Source: DHVE2 group archaeon (GTDB lineage: Archaea; Thermoplasmatota; Thermoplasmata; Thermoplasmatales; Aciduliprofundaceae). From it: DNA of 16,429 bases. The first letter of the stretch is position 1. Each line of letters opens with the position of its first letter. The notes beneath the pieces were generated by a model, which made no database searches, was not told where the DNA came from, and was given only the letters and a program-made list of their open reading frames with translations. Where the stretch lies: assembly GCA_015522955.1 (NCBI GenBank), contig WALG01000166.1:1-16429 (forward strand). Reading direction: 5' to 3'. Made by a program: the position numbers and the translations under genes. This document shows, piece after piece, positions 7,003 through 14,274 of this stretch.

Positions 7003-7577
7003 ATTTCCAGTTCATCCCGAGTTACATCTCTGAGATCTATTATATCATCCACGAAGGTTGAAACCTGACTGTACTCAACGTCCTCAAGTTCCTTATCAAG
7101 GAGGAATATTATCCCGACGAGCCCATAGAGGCGAATCTCATTAGTTATTGTCCTCAGAAATTTTATGAACGCTTGATACGAGTTGTAGGCCAGGAATGTG
7201 CTTACGGACTCTATATAAACAAAATTTCTTTCCTTATCCAGAACTTGAAGTCCATGCCTTATCGCGCCTTCCAAAAGCACAAGCCGGGGACTGTCAAGAT
7301 ATATCACGTTTTCCCTTTCCTGCACAGGTTTTATGGAGGCTGTTATGCAATCGATGAAAAATATTTTGGAGGGGTCAGCACCCATTTTTCTTACCACTCT
7401 TTCCACTGTTGTATGAGGCACATTCAGGGCCACGTAGAGCCCACCCACATTGTCTTCCTTGAGAAGTTCTGCCACTATTTTGTATCCAATAACGCTTCTC
7501 ATCTCTGGCTTTGTGAGGACGAGAACTATGATGGATTCGTCTATAATATCGTCAATAATTTCCTTTAGTTTGGTCAT
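6999..7577 (-). CDS. KaiC-like protein lacking the P-loop (degenerate RecA fold)
   Basis: This 192-aa protein shows a RecA/KaiC-like alternation of strands and helices but no nucleotide-binding loop: the first strand (IIVLVL, 16-21) is followed by TKPEMRSVIGYKI where a P-loop would stand. Later strands match the fold: GLYVALNVP (46-54), KIFFIDCIT (71-79), and a Walker B-like FVYIESVS (119-126) with Glu at the Asp position. It ends GIIFLLDKE and DDIIDLRDV, as in terminal KaiC strands. Its ATG overlaps the TGA of the upstream KaiC-like ATPase (ATGA, 7574-7577), so the two are translationally coupled and probably made in equal amounts. The likely role is as a non-catalytic partner of that ATPase. 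This is a structural judgement from sequence; no named family was confirmed. Confidence 0.65.
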   Translation of the reverse strand: MTKLKEIIDDIIDESIIVLVLTKPEMRSVIGYKIVAELLKEDNVGGLYVALNVPHTTVERVVRKMGADPSKIFFIDCITASIKPVQERENVIYLDSPRLVLLEGAIRHGLQVLDKERNFVYIESVSTFLAYNSYQAFIKFLRTITNEIRLYGLVGIIFLLDKELEDVEYSQVSTFVDDIIDLRDVTRDELEI

Positions 7578-8269
7578 AGTTTGATTCCCTCTTCTCGTAT
7601 GTGGAAAGGCATCCAGTAGGTAGGATGATTGTAGCCATACCTCTTAATGATTTTCATTGCCCGCATATGAAGGTTCATGTGCTCCATATAGTCCATCATT
7701 ATTGTTGCCTCGCTGAAGTTTCTCATCTCTCCTGCTCGTTTCTTGAAGTCAAAGTCCACCTCCTCTATGAGAAGCGTTGCGATTTTCTTCTCGTGGAAGA
7801 ACCTTATCCATGTTGCTCCGAGATATCTGAACATGGAGGGATCTCCGACTATTTCTTCTATAGTGGTTAAACTATCAATCACGAGCCTATCAATGCGTTT
7901 TTTGAGGTTCAGATTCTCATCAAAATAGTCGGGCATAATCATGTTGAATATTTTCAGCATCTTTTCCTTCGTGAACGGGACCAGATCTCTAGGACTCAGG
8001 TACATATCACGCCACTCTATCTTATCTACTGCATCCCTGAGAAAGGGCATATTTCCATAGTACACCACAATTGCCTCGGCAGGTATCGTTGTTGAGATAT
8101 AGATGCAGTTCTCTCCATTTCTGGCACCTTCTGCGAGCCATTGGACTGCAAGAATGGTCTTACCTATACCCGATGGACCCACCAGGAGGGAGATTCCATC
8201 CCTTGGAAAACCTCCACCCATGGCCTCATCTAATTTCTTAATTCCCGTTGGCGCTATTTTTTGAAGCAT
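7574..8269 (-). CDS. KaiC/RAD55-like single-domain ATPase
   Basis: This 231-aa RecA-superfamily protein begins in the KaiC manner, TGIKKLDEAMGGGFPRDGISLLVG. It has Walker A GPSGIGKT (31-38), Walker B RLVIDSLT (128-135, D132) and the family's closing strands MKIIKRYGYNHPTYW and MPFHI-x2-EGI (206-229). Single-domain KaiC relatives in archaea include RAD55-like proteins, ArlH of the archaellum motor and GvpD. The strand after Walker A reads YISTTIPAEAI, where KaiC has the catalytic Glu-Glu pair, so hydrolysis may be weak and the protein may work as an ATP-dependent switch, as proposed for ArlH. It is coupled to a P-loop-less relative by a 4-bp overlap. A TATA-like box at 8291-8300 implies a leaderless transcript. 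No archaellum or chemotaxis genes are in the window. Confidence 0.85.
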   Translation of the reverse strand: MLQKIAPTGIKKLDEAMGGGFPRDGISLLVGPSGIGKTILAVQWLAEGARNGENCIYISTTIPAEAIVVYYGNMPFLRDAVDKIEWRDMYLSPRDLVPFTKEKMLKIFNMIMPDYFDENLNLKKRIDRLVIDSLTTIEEIVGDPSMFRYLGATWIRFFHEKKIATLLIEEVDFDFKKRAGEMRNFSEATIMMDYMEHMNLHMRAMKIIKRYGYNHPTYWMPFHIREEGIKL

Positions 8270-8287
8270 ACTCTGTATTTCTCATTT

Positions 8288-8350
8288 ACGAATTTAAAAT
8301 TTATCCCCTGATTATCACCAATGATAAAATTCGTGAGATATGTTAAAATA
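8288..8350. promoter_or_regulatory. Divergent promoter region with dyads (KaiC-like pair / GNAT)
   Basis: The minus-strand TATA-like box ATTTTAAATT (8291-8300) and the plus-strand TTAAAATA (8343-8350) each lie about 26 bp from their start codons, so both transcripts look leaderless. Between them is TTATCA-CCAA-TGATAA (8312-8327). Flanking it, ACGAATTT (8288-8295) and its complement AAATTCGT (8327-8334) form a second dyad. A regulator bound here could affect both genes. The repeats are visible; regulation is inferred. Confidence 0.4.
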
Positions 8351-8373
8351 ATAAATTTCTATTACACTCTTGG

Positions 8374-9093
8374 ATGATAGTAAAAAACCAGCATCTTGAG
8401 ACCTTAGAGGAGTATTGTCTGAAGGACGCAAATCGACATGCATTTACACTTTGGGATCTGAGAGAGGAGAGAGAAAATACTGATTTCTATGTTGATTGGG
8501 AAAATGGTATACAGGGTTATATGCTGATATACAGGGGTGCAGCGGTACCAAGCGTGATACTCCAGGGTACCCGTGAATCTGTGGAGAGACTACTGGAATA
8601 TTTTCAGGAGGAAAAGGCCATAGTGCATATGCCCTACTCTTATCGTGATCTATGGGGCGGCAGGCATGATATATATCGGATAGATGTTATGGCTGCAGAG
8701 CCCAGATTTTATTTTCTGGATCCTGAGGTTCAGGAAATAAGAGATGCATCCCTACTTTCACGTCTTTTTCAGAACCCTGATTATCTGGTGAGAAAAGCCA
8801 TTACCTACGGGATAATAAGAGATGGCTTTGCGGTAAGTTCTGCCTCTGCACTTGCATATCTCCCAGAGGTATGGGTTCTTGGGGCAGTAATCACTAAAAA
8901 AGAATATCGTGGGCAGGGTCTTGCAACCCGTGTTGTTGGGCATTTTATGAGCATTGCCTCAAAACATACCAAGCGAGTTATTCTCTGGGTTAGAAGTGAT
9001 AATCACGTTGCAATCAATCTCTACAGAAGATATGGATTCCATAAAATCGGAGAGGATGCATGGATAAATGTGGGTGTGGACGTAATTCCATAA
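8374..9093 (+). CDS. GNAT-family N-acetyltransferase
   Basis: The 239-aa protein ends in a GNAT acetyl-CoA-binding domain. Motif A is EYRGQGLATRVV (177-188, R/Q-x-x-G-x-G/A), and motif B includes N210-HVAINLYRRYGF (210-222), as in FR47-like acetyltransferases. Residues 1-115 form a separate N-terminal domain with no motif that I recognise; such N-terminal GNAT-like halves often shape the acceptor site. The acceptor (protein, amino acid or small molecule) is unknown. It starts at ATG 8374, about 27 bp after a TATA-like box, so the mRNA is probably leaderless. It stands alone, divergent from the KaiC-like pair. Confidence 0.85.
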   Translation: MIVKNQHLETLEEYCLKDANRHAFTLWDLREERENTDFYVDWENGIQGYMLIYRGAAVPSVILQGTRESVERLLEYFQEEKAIVHMPYSYRDLWGGRHDIYRIDVMAAEPRFYFLDPEVQEIRDASLLSRLFQNPDYLVRKAITYGIIRDGFAVSSASALAYLPEVWVLGAVITKKEYRGQGLATRVVGHFMSIASKHTKRVILWVRSDNHVAINLYRRYGFHKIGEDAWINVGVDVIP

Positions 9094-9149
9094 GTAAACC
9101 CTAAAAAGATAAGTTAGGCAAAATGGCAAAAAATAATATATCTCTTCCT

Positions 9150-9157
9150 ATTTATGA
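9150..9157 (+). promoter_or_regulatory. Probable TATA box of the ABC transporter operon
   Basis: ATTTATGA is placed about 26 bp before 9179. That start leaves a leader of about 14 nt containing GGTGAGGTG just before ATG 9193. Other AT-rich hexamers nearby make the exact box uncertain. Confidence 0.35.
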
Positions 9158-9192
9158 ATTCTTAAGTTAATGGGTGGGAAAGGTGAGGTGCC

Positions 9193-9861
9193 ATGATTGA
9201 GGTGAAAAAGGTTACAAAATATTACAAAATAGGGAAGATTTACGCACTTAAGGATCTTACACTCAGATTTGAGGAGGGAAAATTCTATGTGATTGCCGGC
9301 TCCTCGGGGAGCGGGAAAACAACGCTCATAAATCTTCTGGCAGGCATCGATTTACCCACAAAGGGAAACGTTAGCGTGGATGGAAAGAATCTTGCCAGAA
9401 TGAAGGAGAAGGAGCGCCGCAGATTCAGACTTGAAAACATGGGAATAGTTTTTCAGTTCTTCTATCTCGTTCCCTATCTAACGGGGAAGGAGAATGTAAT
9501 GCTGCCCATGAGATACTCCAAGAAGGTAAAAAACCTAGAAGAGCGGGCAAGGCAGTTATTAAAACTTGTGAACGGAGAGCATCTAACAGACAAGAAACCC
9601 GTGCATATGAGCGGCGGAGAGATGCAGAGAGTTGCGATTGCCCGCGCCCTTGCAAATGAGCCTAAATATCTTTTGGCGGATGAGCCCACCGCCAATCTAG
9701 ACTGGAAGAACAAGGAGAGAATATGGGATATCCTTAAAAGAATAAACAAAAAAGGGACTACGGTGATAGTGGCAACCCATGAGCGCGAATTTTTCAAAAT
9801 GGGGGATGAACTGATATATCTCAAGGATGGGATGCTGCATGCTACTGAAAACACTTCTTAG
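9193..9861 (+). CDS. ABC transporter ATP-binding protein (MacB/LolD type)
   Basis: This 222-aa protein carries a complete ABC ATPase set: Walker A GSSGSGKT (36-43), Q-loop Gln88 in VFQFFYLVPYLTG, signature MSGGEMQ (139-145, with Met in place of the usual Leu), Walker B YLLADEP (159-165), D-loop ANLD (167-170) and H-loop His196 in ATHE. The sequence resembles the MacB/LolD/FtsE branch, which drives transmembrane conformational change or export. Its partner permease starts inside the 3' end (35-bp overlap), so the two form one cotranscribed transporter. The substrate is unknown; lipoprotein, peptide or toxic-compound export are the options for this branch. Confidence 0.93.
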   Translation: MIEVKKVTKYYKIGKIYALKDLTLRFEEGKFYVIAGSSGSGKTTLINLLAGIDLPTKGNVSVDGKNLARMKEKERRRFRLENMGIVFQFFYLVPYLTGKENVMLPMRYSKKVKNLEERARQLLKLVNGEHLTDKKPVHMSGGEMQRVAIARALANEPKYLLADEPTANLDWKNKERIWDILKRINKKGTTVIVATHEREFFKMGDELIYLKDGMLHATENTS

Positions 9862-10816
9862 AAAATTAAAGTCGGAGAAAAAGGTGCTTGTCGTCCTCAT
9901 AATATTCCTACTTATAGGCACTGGATTTAATTTTTCCATAAGCGCGATAGGAAGCGTATTGGAAAATTTCAACTCTTTTCTCTCCCACGGAGATACAGTT
10001 GTGGTGGCAAAGAACGCGACTCTTGAAGGCATATCTCGCTATGGAAAAGTGGTGGATTATCAGTACTACGATCCCGCGGTTATGAAGTACGGAGGAAAGG
10101 AGATCAGGGTATTCAATGGGTATGGCGAGTTCAAAACCCTTGGAATAAAATCTCCTGAGAAGGGTAAAGTTATAGTTCTTGGAATGGATATCCCTCCAGG
10201 TTCCCGGATAACTATAGAGGGAAAAAATTACACAGTTGCAGCCTCTTATTTTTATATCACCTCGTCTCCCATGGTTCTCACTCAACATAGGGGAAAAACC
10301 CTCTTCGTTTTTATGAAATGCAAAGATTCCACTGCCCTTTCCGAATATTTGAGGAAAAACGCGCAAATCCTGCAGTTCAACACCTGGGAAGGCGAGAATG
10401 GGCCGGGATATCAGAATCTCAAGCAGATGGAGAATTTCGTTCTCGCCCTTTTCTCCATAGTGATTCTCTCCACGCTTTTAATAATTCTTCTCCTTGGAAT
10501 CACGCATGTTATCGGAGAACTCCGCCCCACGGGTATACTGAAGGCCATGGGCATGCCCAACTCCCATGTTTACAAGGAATTTTCTCCCTTGATCGCCCTC
10601 TCTTCCCTTGCAGGTCTTGCCTTATCTGCACCCATAGCAATCTTCACTGGCGCAAAAATCTTCGGGATGATTCTGCCACCTCACTGGACCAGTAGTGTCG
10701 TACTAAATGTCATACTGCTTGGCCTAACTATATTCGGCATGTTCTTTATTTTCGCAGCGATTTTGCTTGGAAGAATAATGAATAAAATGGATGTCATATC
10801 ATCACTCAGAATGTGA
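9839..10816 (+). CDS. FtsX/MacB-like ABC transporter permease
   Basis: A 325-aa membrane protein from ATG 9839 (ATG 9827 is also in frame and adds four residues). It has one N-terminal membrane segment (about 15-37, VLVVLIIFLLIGTGFNF), an extracellular domain of roughly 160 residues and three C-terminal membrane segments: VLALFSIVILSTLLIILLLG, LIALSSLAGLALSAPIAIFT and VILLGLTIFGMFFIFAAILL. This 1+3 arrangement is that of MacB/FtsX permeases. The loop GELRPTGILKAMGM after the second segment is the family's coupling helix contacting the ATPase. Compared with full-length MacB (about 650 aa, whose ATPase is fused) this is a minimal, separate permease. It overlaps the ATPase gene by 23 bp. Confidence 0.85.
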   Translation: MLLKTLLRKLKSEKKVLVVLIIFLLIGTGFNFSISAIGSVLENFNSFLSHGDTVVVAKNATLEGISRYGKVVDYQYYDPAVMKYGGKEIRVFNGYGEFKTLGIKSPEKGKVIVLGMDIPPGSRITIEGKNYTVAASYFYITSSPMVLTQHRGKTLFVFMKCKDSTALSEYLRKNAQILQFNTWEGENGPGYQNLKQMENFVLALFSIVILSTLLIILLLGITHVIGELRPTGILKAMGMPNSHVYKEFSPLIALSSLAGLALSAPIAIFTGAKIFGMILPPHWTSSVVLNVILLGLTIFGMFFIFAAILLGRIMNKMDVISSLRM

Positions 10817-10848
10817 ATTCCCGCCTTATGGTAATTTTCTGCGAAACA

Positions 10849-10856
10849 TTTAAATA
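10849..10856 (+). promoter_or_regulatory. TATA box of the 63-aa protein gene
   Basis: TTTAAATA with an upstream purine-rich GCGAAAC. A start about 26 bp on falls near 10878, inside the inverted repeat at 10864-10892. Confidence 0.5.
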
Positions 10857-10863
10857 CTACTGT

Positions 10864-10892
10864 GTCATATATTTGTCTGACATAGATATGAC
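10864..10892. promoter_or_regulatory. Operator-like inverted repeat before the 63-aa gene
   Basis: GTCATAT (10864-10870) and ATATGAC (10886-10892) are exact inverted arms 15 bp apart, and a second pair TGTCA (10863-10867) / TGACA (10879-10883) lies within. They span the predicted start of transcription and end just before the ribosome site GGAGGTG. This arrangement suits a repressor site; the regulator is unknown. Confidence 0.45.
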
Positions 10893-10905
10893 GGAGGTGT
10901 AATAA

Positions 10906-11097
10906 ATGAAAATACTTAAGCCCTCACATGAAGTTGAGGCATGGTTAAAATCACATACGGTAGAGGATTTAGAAGCGGCCATGTGGGAAATGAAGGGAAG
11001 AAGGGCGGAAATGGTTGCAGAGATTCTCAGTCTGGTATATGAAATAAGCGATGATATCGTGGGCGTAGAGATACCACAGATCAAGGCTCTTGCCTGA
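10906..11097 (+). CDS. 63-aa helical protein of unknown function
   Basis: ATG 10906 follows a strong ribosome site (GGAGGTG, 10893-10899) and a promoter with an inverted repeat. The product starts MKILKPSHEVEAWLKSHTVE and is mostly predicted helical, with acidic and basic residues and a central KGRRAEM stretch (30-36). No membrane segment, Cys pair or known motif is present. Well-formed translation and promoter signals argue for a real gene. It stands alone between the ABC operon and a convergent membrane protein gene and ends in a hairpin that contains its stop codon. It could be a small regulator or partner protein; I cannot name a family. Confidence 0.65.
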   Translation: MKILKPSHEVEAWLKSHTVEDLEAAMWEMKGRRAEMVAEILSLVYEISDDIVGVEIPQIKALA

Positions 11098-11120
11098 TTT
11101 TTCACTTTTTTTAAATCAGG
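11093..11120. terminator. Bidirectional terminator-like hairpin over two stop codons
   Basis: CCTGATTT (11093-11100) pairs with AAATCAGG (11113-11120) around a T-rich loop. The stem contains the stop codon of the 63-aa gene (TGA, 11095-11097) and abuts the stop of the convergent membrane gene (TAA, 11111-11113). The T-run (TTTTTTT, 11106-11112) lies inside the loop, which suits archaeal T-rich termination for the plus strand; the role on the other strand is less clear. Confidence 0.5.
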
Positions 11121-11452
11121 AATATTACTCCCTTCCACCCTAGGCTCATGAGTACCAGACCAAGGAAGAAAATTCCAAATCCTATCAGGAAAATTACTAT
11201 ACAATCTCTCCAAGGTATATTCATTATTTTCTCATTGTCTTCTTCCAGTGTACCTACATCAATATCTGCAGAGGAAAAAAAATGATGTTTTCTGAATCTG
11301 AATAAATTTATTGTTGGACTCATAGAAAATCCACCTATAACCATAACAATTAGGCCTATAATTACCAGAATGTAAGGAGTAATAAGTGCTGAGATTATTA
11401 TACCTATAGATATACCCACCACACGGGCCCAAGAAATTCTTCTCTTGGTCAT
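11111..11452 (-). CDS. Small membrane protein of unknown function
   Basis: This 113-aa protein has two hydrophobic stretches at the N-terminus (about 11-45, VVGISIGIIISALITPYILV and onward through IIGLIVMVIGGF) and one at the C-terminus (about 84-107, CIVIFLIGFGIFFLGLVLMS), giving about three membrane segments. The linker (50-80) contains FRFRKHHFF and an acidic EEDNEK. No family was recognised. It begins 11 bp after the MFS transporter stop on the same strand, so the two are likely cotranscribed; it could be an accessory subunit, but this is inference. Confidence 0.65.
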   Translation of the reverse strand: MTKRRISWARVVGISIGIIISALITPYILVIIGLIVMVIGGFSMSPTINLFRFRKHHFFSSADIDVGTLEEDNEKIMNIPWRDCIVIFLIGFGIFFLGLVLMSLGWKGVIFLI

Positions 11453-11463
11453 GATATCCCAAA

Positions 11464-12696
11464 TTACCTATGGGATTTAACTTTTTCTTCCACGAAGAAT
11501 GGTGGTGAGATAAGAAGTATTACTAGACCTGTAAGGAGGAGAGCCATACCCACACCAAATAAATCTGCAAGAAAGCCCATAAATAGAGCCAAGCCAGAGG
11601 CAAGGAGGGTTTTAACCTGCGACTCCACGCTCAAGCCTGAAGCCATCACTCTGCTTTTTATCTGGTCACTTATGTATCCCACGTTCATAGGTCTCCTTAT
11701 GTTATGGAACACGTAGAGAAGCAGGAAAAATAGTATGGAGAGCAGATAAAGGTCTATGTGATAAAAGAATCCAGCAAAGATTAAGAATATCCCCGCAAGG
11801 AGAAGGGTGAGATTTATCGCTCTACCGAGATTTCCTATGCGAGATGCAATCTTGTATGCATTTTTTGAAGAGTAACTGGTAAGGAGATAGATAAAGAAAT
11901 ACACTATTCCAACCACAACTGCAGTTCTCTGCTTTCCACTCAGAAACAGGAATATTGGCAGGGAAAGTGCGAAGGTTTGCAGCACGGGTTGCAGATAATC
12001 TTTGGTTGCCTCGTAACTTGAGGAGAATATTGTAGAGTTCATAATGGCCTTAAGCACAATCTTGTTTTTAAACATGGAGATAAAATCTCGTAAAGTGGAT
12101 TTCAATTGCTCCTTTATTTTTCCTCTTTCTATCCTACCCACAATCTCTCCATCCAATTCCTGAGGATATGTGGCAAGATTGAAAAAGTTAAAGATATAGG
12201 GAAGTATGGTGAGAAGGAAAATGTATCTATAATTGCCACTATAGAAAACCACTGCAGCGGCTAGGAGAGAGTTGACTGCGGAGCCCAGTTGCGAATATGC
12301 CCTGGTAGAGCCATAGTACTCCACCTTTTTATCTCGAATGCCCTTGATTTTGAGGTATTCCAGAATCATTGCCTTATGGGTACCTGTTCTGTATGCATCT
12401 CCCAGAGCATAAAGAACCATTGCTACAGCGAAAATCCAGAAATATGGAAAGAGGAAGAAGAGAGCAAAGGAAATCATATATGAAGCCATGGACATTAGCA
12501 TGGATTTTCTCCTGCCAAAAGCATCTGCATAGACCCCTGTGGGTATCTCCAGTATCGTTGTTGAGATTTCACGTATGCTTATAAGGGCACCAATCTCCAC
12601 ATAAGAGAGATGTGCGGCCAAGAAGAAAAGGTAAAGGAAAGGTTCAAATAATCTAAGATTCTTCAGAAACCCGTAAAATGCGAATTTGTAGAACAT
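11464..12696 (-). CDS. Major facilitator superfamily transporter
   Basis: This protein of 410 aa from ATG 12696 has about 10-12 predicted membrane segments in two halves. The loop after the second segment carries the MFS motif A-like GVYADAFGRRKS (54-65), preceded by EIPTG. A charged central loop (QELDGEIVGRIERGKIKEQL) separates the halves. The substrate is unknown. A TTG at 12729 would add 11 residues, but the TATA-like box at 12738-12745 predicts transcription from about 12715, downstream of that TTG, and AAGGAT sits ahead of ATG 12696, so the ATG is preferred. It lies 66 bp downstream of hyuB on the same strand and upstream of the small membrane protein; uptake of the HyuAB substrate is one possible role. 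Confidence 0.85.
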   Translation of the reverse strand: MFYKFAFYGFLKNLRLFEPFLYLFFLAAHLSYVEIGALISIREISTTILEIPTGVYADAFGRRKSMLMSMASYMISFALFFLFPYFWIFAVAMVLYALGDAYRTGTHKAMILEYLKIKGIRDKKVEYYGSTRAYSQLGSAVNSLLAAAVVFYSGNYRYIFLLTILPYIFNFFNLATYPQELDGEIVGRIERGKIKEQLKSTLRDFISMFKNKIVLKAIMNSTIFSSSYEATKDYLQPVLQTFALSLPIFLFLSGKQRTAVVVGIVYFFIYLLTSYSSKNAYKIASRIGNLGRAINLTLLLAGIFLIFAGFFYHIDLYLLSILFFLLLYVFHNIRRPMNVGYISDQIKSRVMASGLSVESQVKTLLASGLALFMGFLADLFGVGMALLLTGLVILLISPPFFVEEKVKSHR

Positions 12697-12737
12697 TCTA
12701 TCCTTGGGTATCAATGCACGATAATGCAATTAGGAAT

Positions 12738-12745
12738 ATAAAAAT
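12738..12745 (-). promoter_or_regulatory. TATA box of the MFS transporter gene
   Basis: TTTTTATA on the minus strand is about 26 bp upstream of 12715, a start that leaves a short leader with AAGGAT before ATG 12696. It suggests the transporter can be transcribed separately from hyuAB. Confidence 0.4.
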
Positions 12746-12762
12746 TCTTTCTCCATCAATCC

Positions 12763-14274
12763 TTATTTTTTTCCAAAGCCTCCTCCTCCAGGGGTTAATA
12801 TGATTATTTCATCCCCTTTCCTGAGAGCGGCAGTATCCTTGCTCTTTAGAGTAATCTCTTTATCTCCCCGACGAAGAATATTGATACCCGGAGCACCCGG
12901 TTCTCCACCTCGAGCCCCTCTTGGACATATTTTTCTTCTCTCGCTTATAACAGTGAAGGTGCAATCTTCCAGTGCCATATAGTGCCTGACTATGCCCGCT
13001 CCTCCATGCCATTTTCCTCTGCCACCCGAATCCTCGCGAAGACGATACTCCTTGACCATAAGGGGATATTCTGCTTCTATAATCTCCACAGGTGTATTTT
13101 TTGTGTTTGTCATATAAACGTGAATACCATCCTCGCCATTATAGTTCTGAAACGCACCCGCTCCGCCACCCAAGGTTTCGTAATATGTGAATCTTTCATT
13201 CCCAAAGGCAATGTTGTTCATACTTCCATGGGATTGGGCCGGCAGGAATAATATTTTTGAGTATGCAAGAAGCAGGGTATCCACTATGCGTTGCGAGGTT
13301 TCAACGTTGCCACCCACAACAGGATATCTTGGAGGAGGATTTAGAATTGAATTTTTTGGAACACGCACATCAAAGAAAGAATAAAATTCAGAGTTTACAG
13401 GTATATCTGACCCAAGAATTGTGCGAAAGAAAAAATATGTTGCAGATAGCGTGACAGCGAGAGGTGCGTTGATATTTTCCCTCACCGCAGGGGAGGTGCC
13501 AGTATAATCTACGCGTATCTTTGAGTCTATCCATGATGCTGTCTTTATAGTGACTAAGGAATCGCCAATTTCGAGGTAATCCTCAGCGCTCACAGTTTCA
13601 CATGGAAAATTTTCAAGACGTGAATTCATGATTCTTCTGGTGTATTCTTTCAGATGCTCCATATATTCCTCGTATTTTTTTATCCCATATGTTTCCACAA
13701 ACTCTACAAGTTTGGATGCACCATAGTTGTTGGCACTTATTTGTGCCTGCAAATCACCCTTTCTTTCCAGTGGAGTTCTTGTATTTGAGAGTATCAGAGA
13801 CATCACATCCTTTGAAACTTCACCTTTTCTAACAATCTTAACGGGGGGAATTATCAAACCCTCCTGAAATATGCTTTGCGAACTGCCCGGCATGGAACCA
13901 GGGGATATACCACCAATATCGGCGTGATGCGCGCGGGTGCCAACAAATCCAACAAGTTTAGAATCTGCATACACGGGTTTGTAGATTGTAATGTCTGGAA
14001 GATGAGTGCCTCCCATGGAAGGGTCATTCAAAATAATCTGGTCACCTTCTTCAAAATCCTCCAAAGTTTTAAGGGGGATATGCATGGAACCCAGATGCAC
14101 AGGTATATGCTCAGCCTGCGCTATTAGTTCTCTCTGTGGAGAAAAAACCGTACAGGAAGCATCAAGTCTCTCCCTTATATTTGGGGAGTATGCACTCCTT
14201 TTAAGTAGTTCCCCCATTTGTTCCGCAATTGAGATCATTTTTCCATTCAATATCTCAAATTCTATGGGGTTCAT
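12763..14274 (-). CDS. hyuB: Hydantoinase/oxoprolinase subunit B (HyuB family)
   Basis: A 503-aa HyuB-family protein, the partner of HyuA in ATP-dependent hydrolysis of cyclic amides such as hydantoins or 5-oxoproline. The N-terminus MNPIEFEILNGKM matches the family start, and RSAYSPNIRERLDASC (about 26-41), the metal-site-like HLPDITIYKP and RAHHADIGG (about 122-131), and the closing TPGGGGFG are typical. ATG 14274 overlaps the hyuA stop (ATGA). A longer frame to 14382 exists but lies within hyuA and lacks the family start. Length is at the short end for the family (usually 500-600). Some relatives act on acetone or acetophenone as carboxylases, so the substrate stays open. Confidence 0.9.
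   Translation of the reverse strand: MNPIEFEILNGKMISIAEQMGELLKRSAYSPNIRERLDASCTVFSPQRELIAQAEHIPVHLGSMHIPLKTLEDFEEGDQIILNDPSMGGTHLPDITIYKPVYADSKLVGFVGTRAHHADIGGISPGSMPGSSQSIFQEGLIIPPVKIVRKGEVSKDVMSLILSNTRTPLERKGDLQAQISANNYGASKLVEFVETYGIKKYEEYMEHLKEYTRRIMNSRLENFPCETVSAEDYLEIGDSLVTIKTASWIDSKIRVDYTGTSPAVRENINAPLAVTLSATYFFFRTILGSDIPVNSEFYSFFDVRVPKNSILNPPPRYPVVGGNVETSQRIVDTLLLAYSKILFLPAQSHGSMNNIAFGNERFTYYETLGGGAGAFQNYNGEDGIHVYMTNTKNTPVEIIEAEYPLMVKEYRLREDSGGRGKWHGGAGIVRHYMALEDCTFTVISERRKICPRGARGGEPGAPGINILRRGDKEITLKSKDTAALRKGDEIIILTPGGGGFGKK

Noticed and set aside
7173..7568. 131-aa plus-strand frame antisense to the P-loop-less KaiC-like gene
   Set aside because: The minus-strand gene is coupled to a real ATPase gene and has a sensible fold pattern, while this frame has unlikely composition.
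9474..9854. 126-aa minus-strand frame inside the ABC ATPase gene
   Set aside because: Antisense to a complete ABC ATPase with all motifs; it is a shadow frame.
9908..10366. 152-aa minus-strand frame inside the permease gene
   Set aside because: Antisense to a membrane protein whose topology fits its ATPase partner; no domain or ribosome site was seen.
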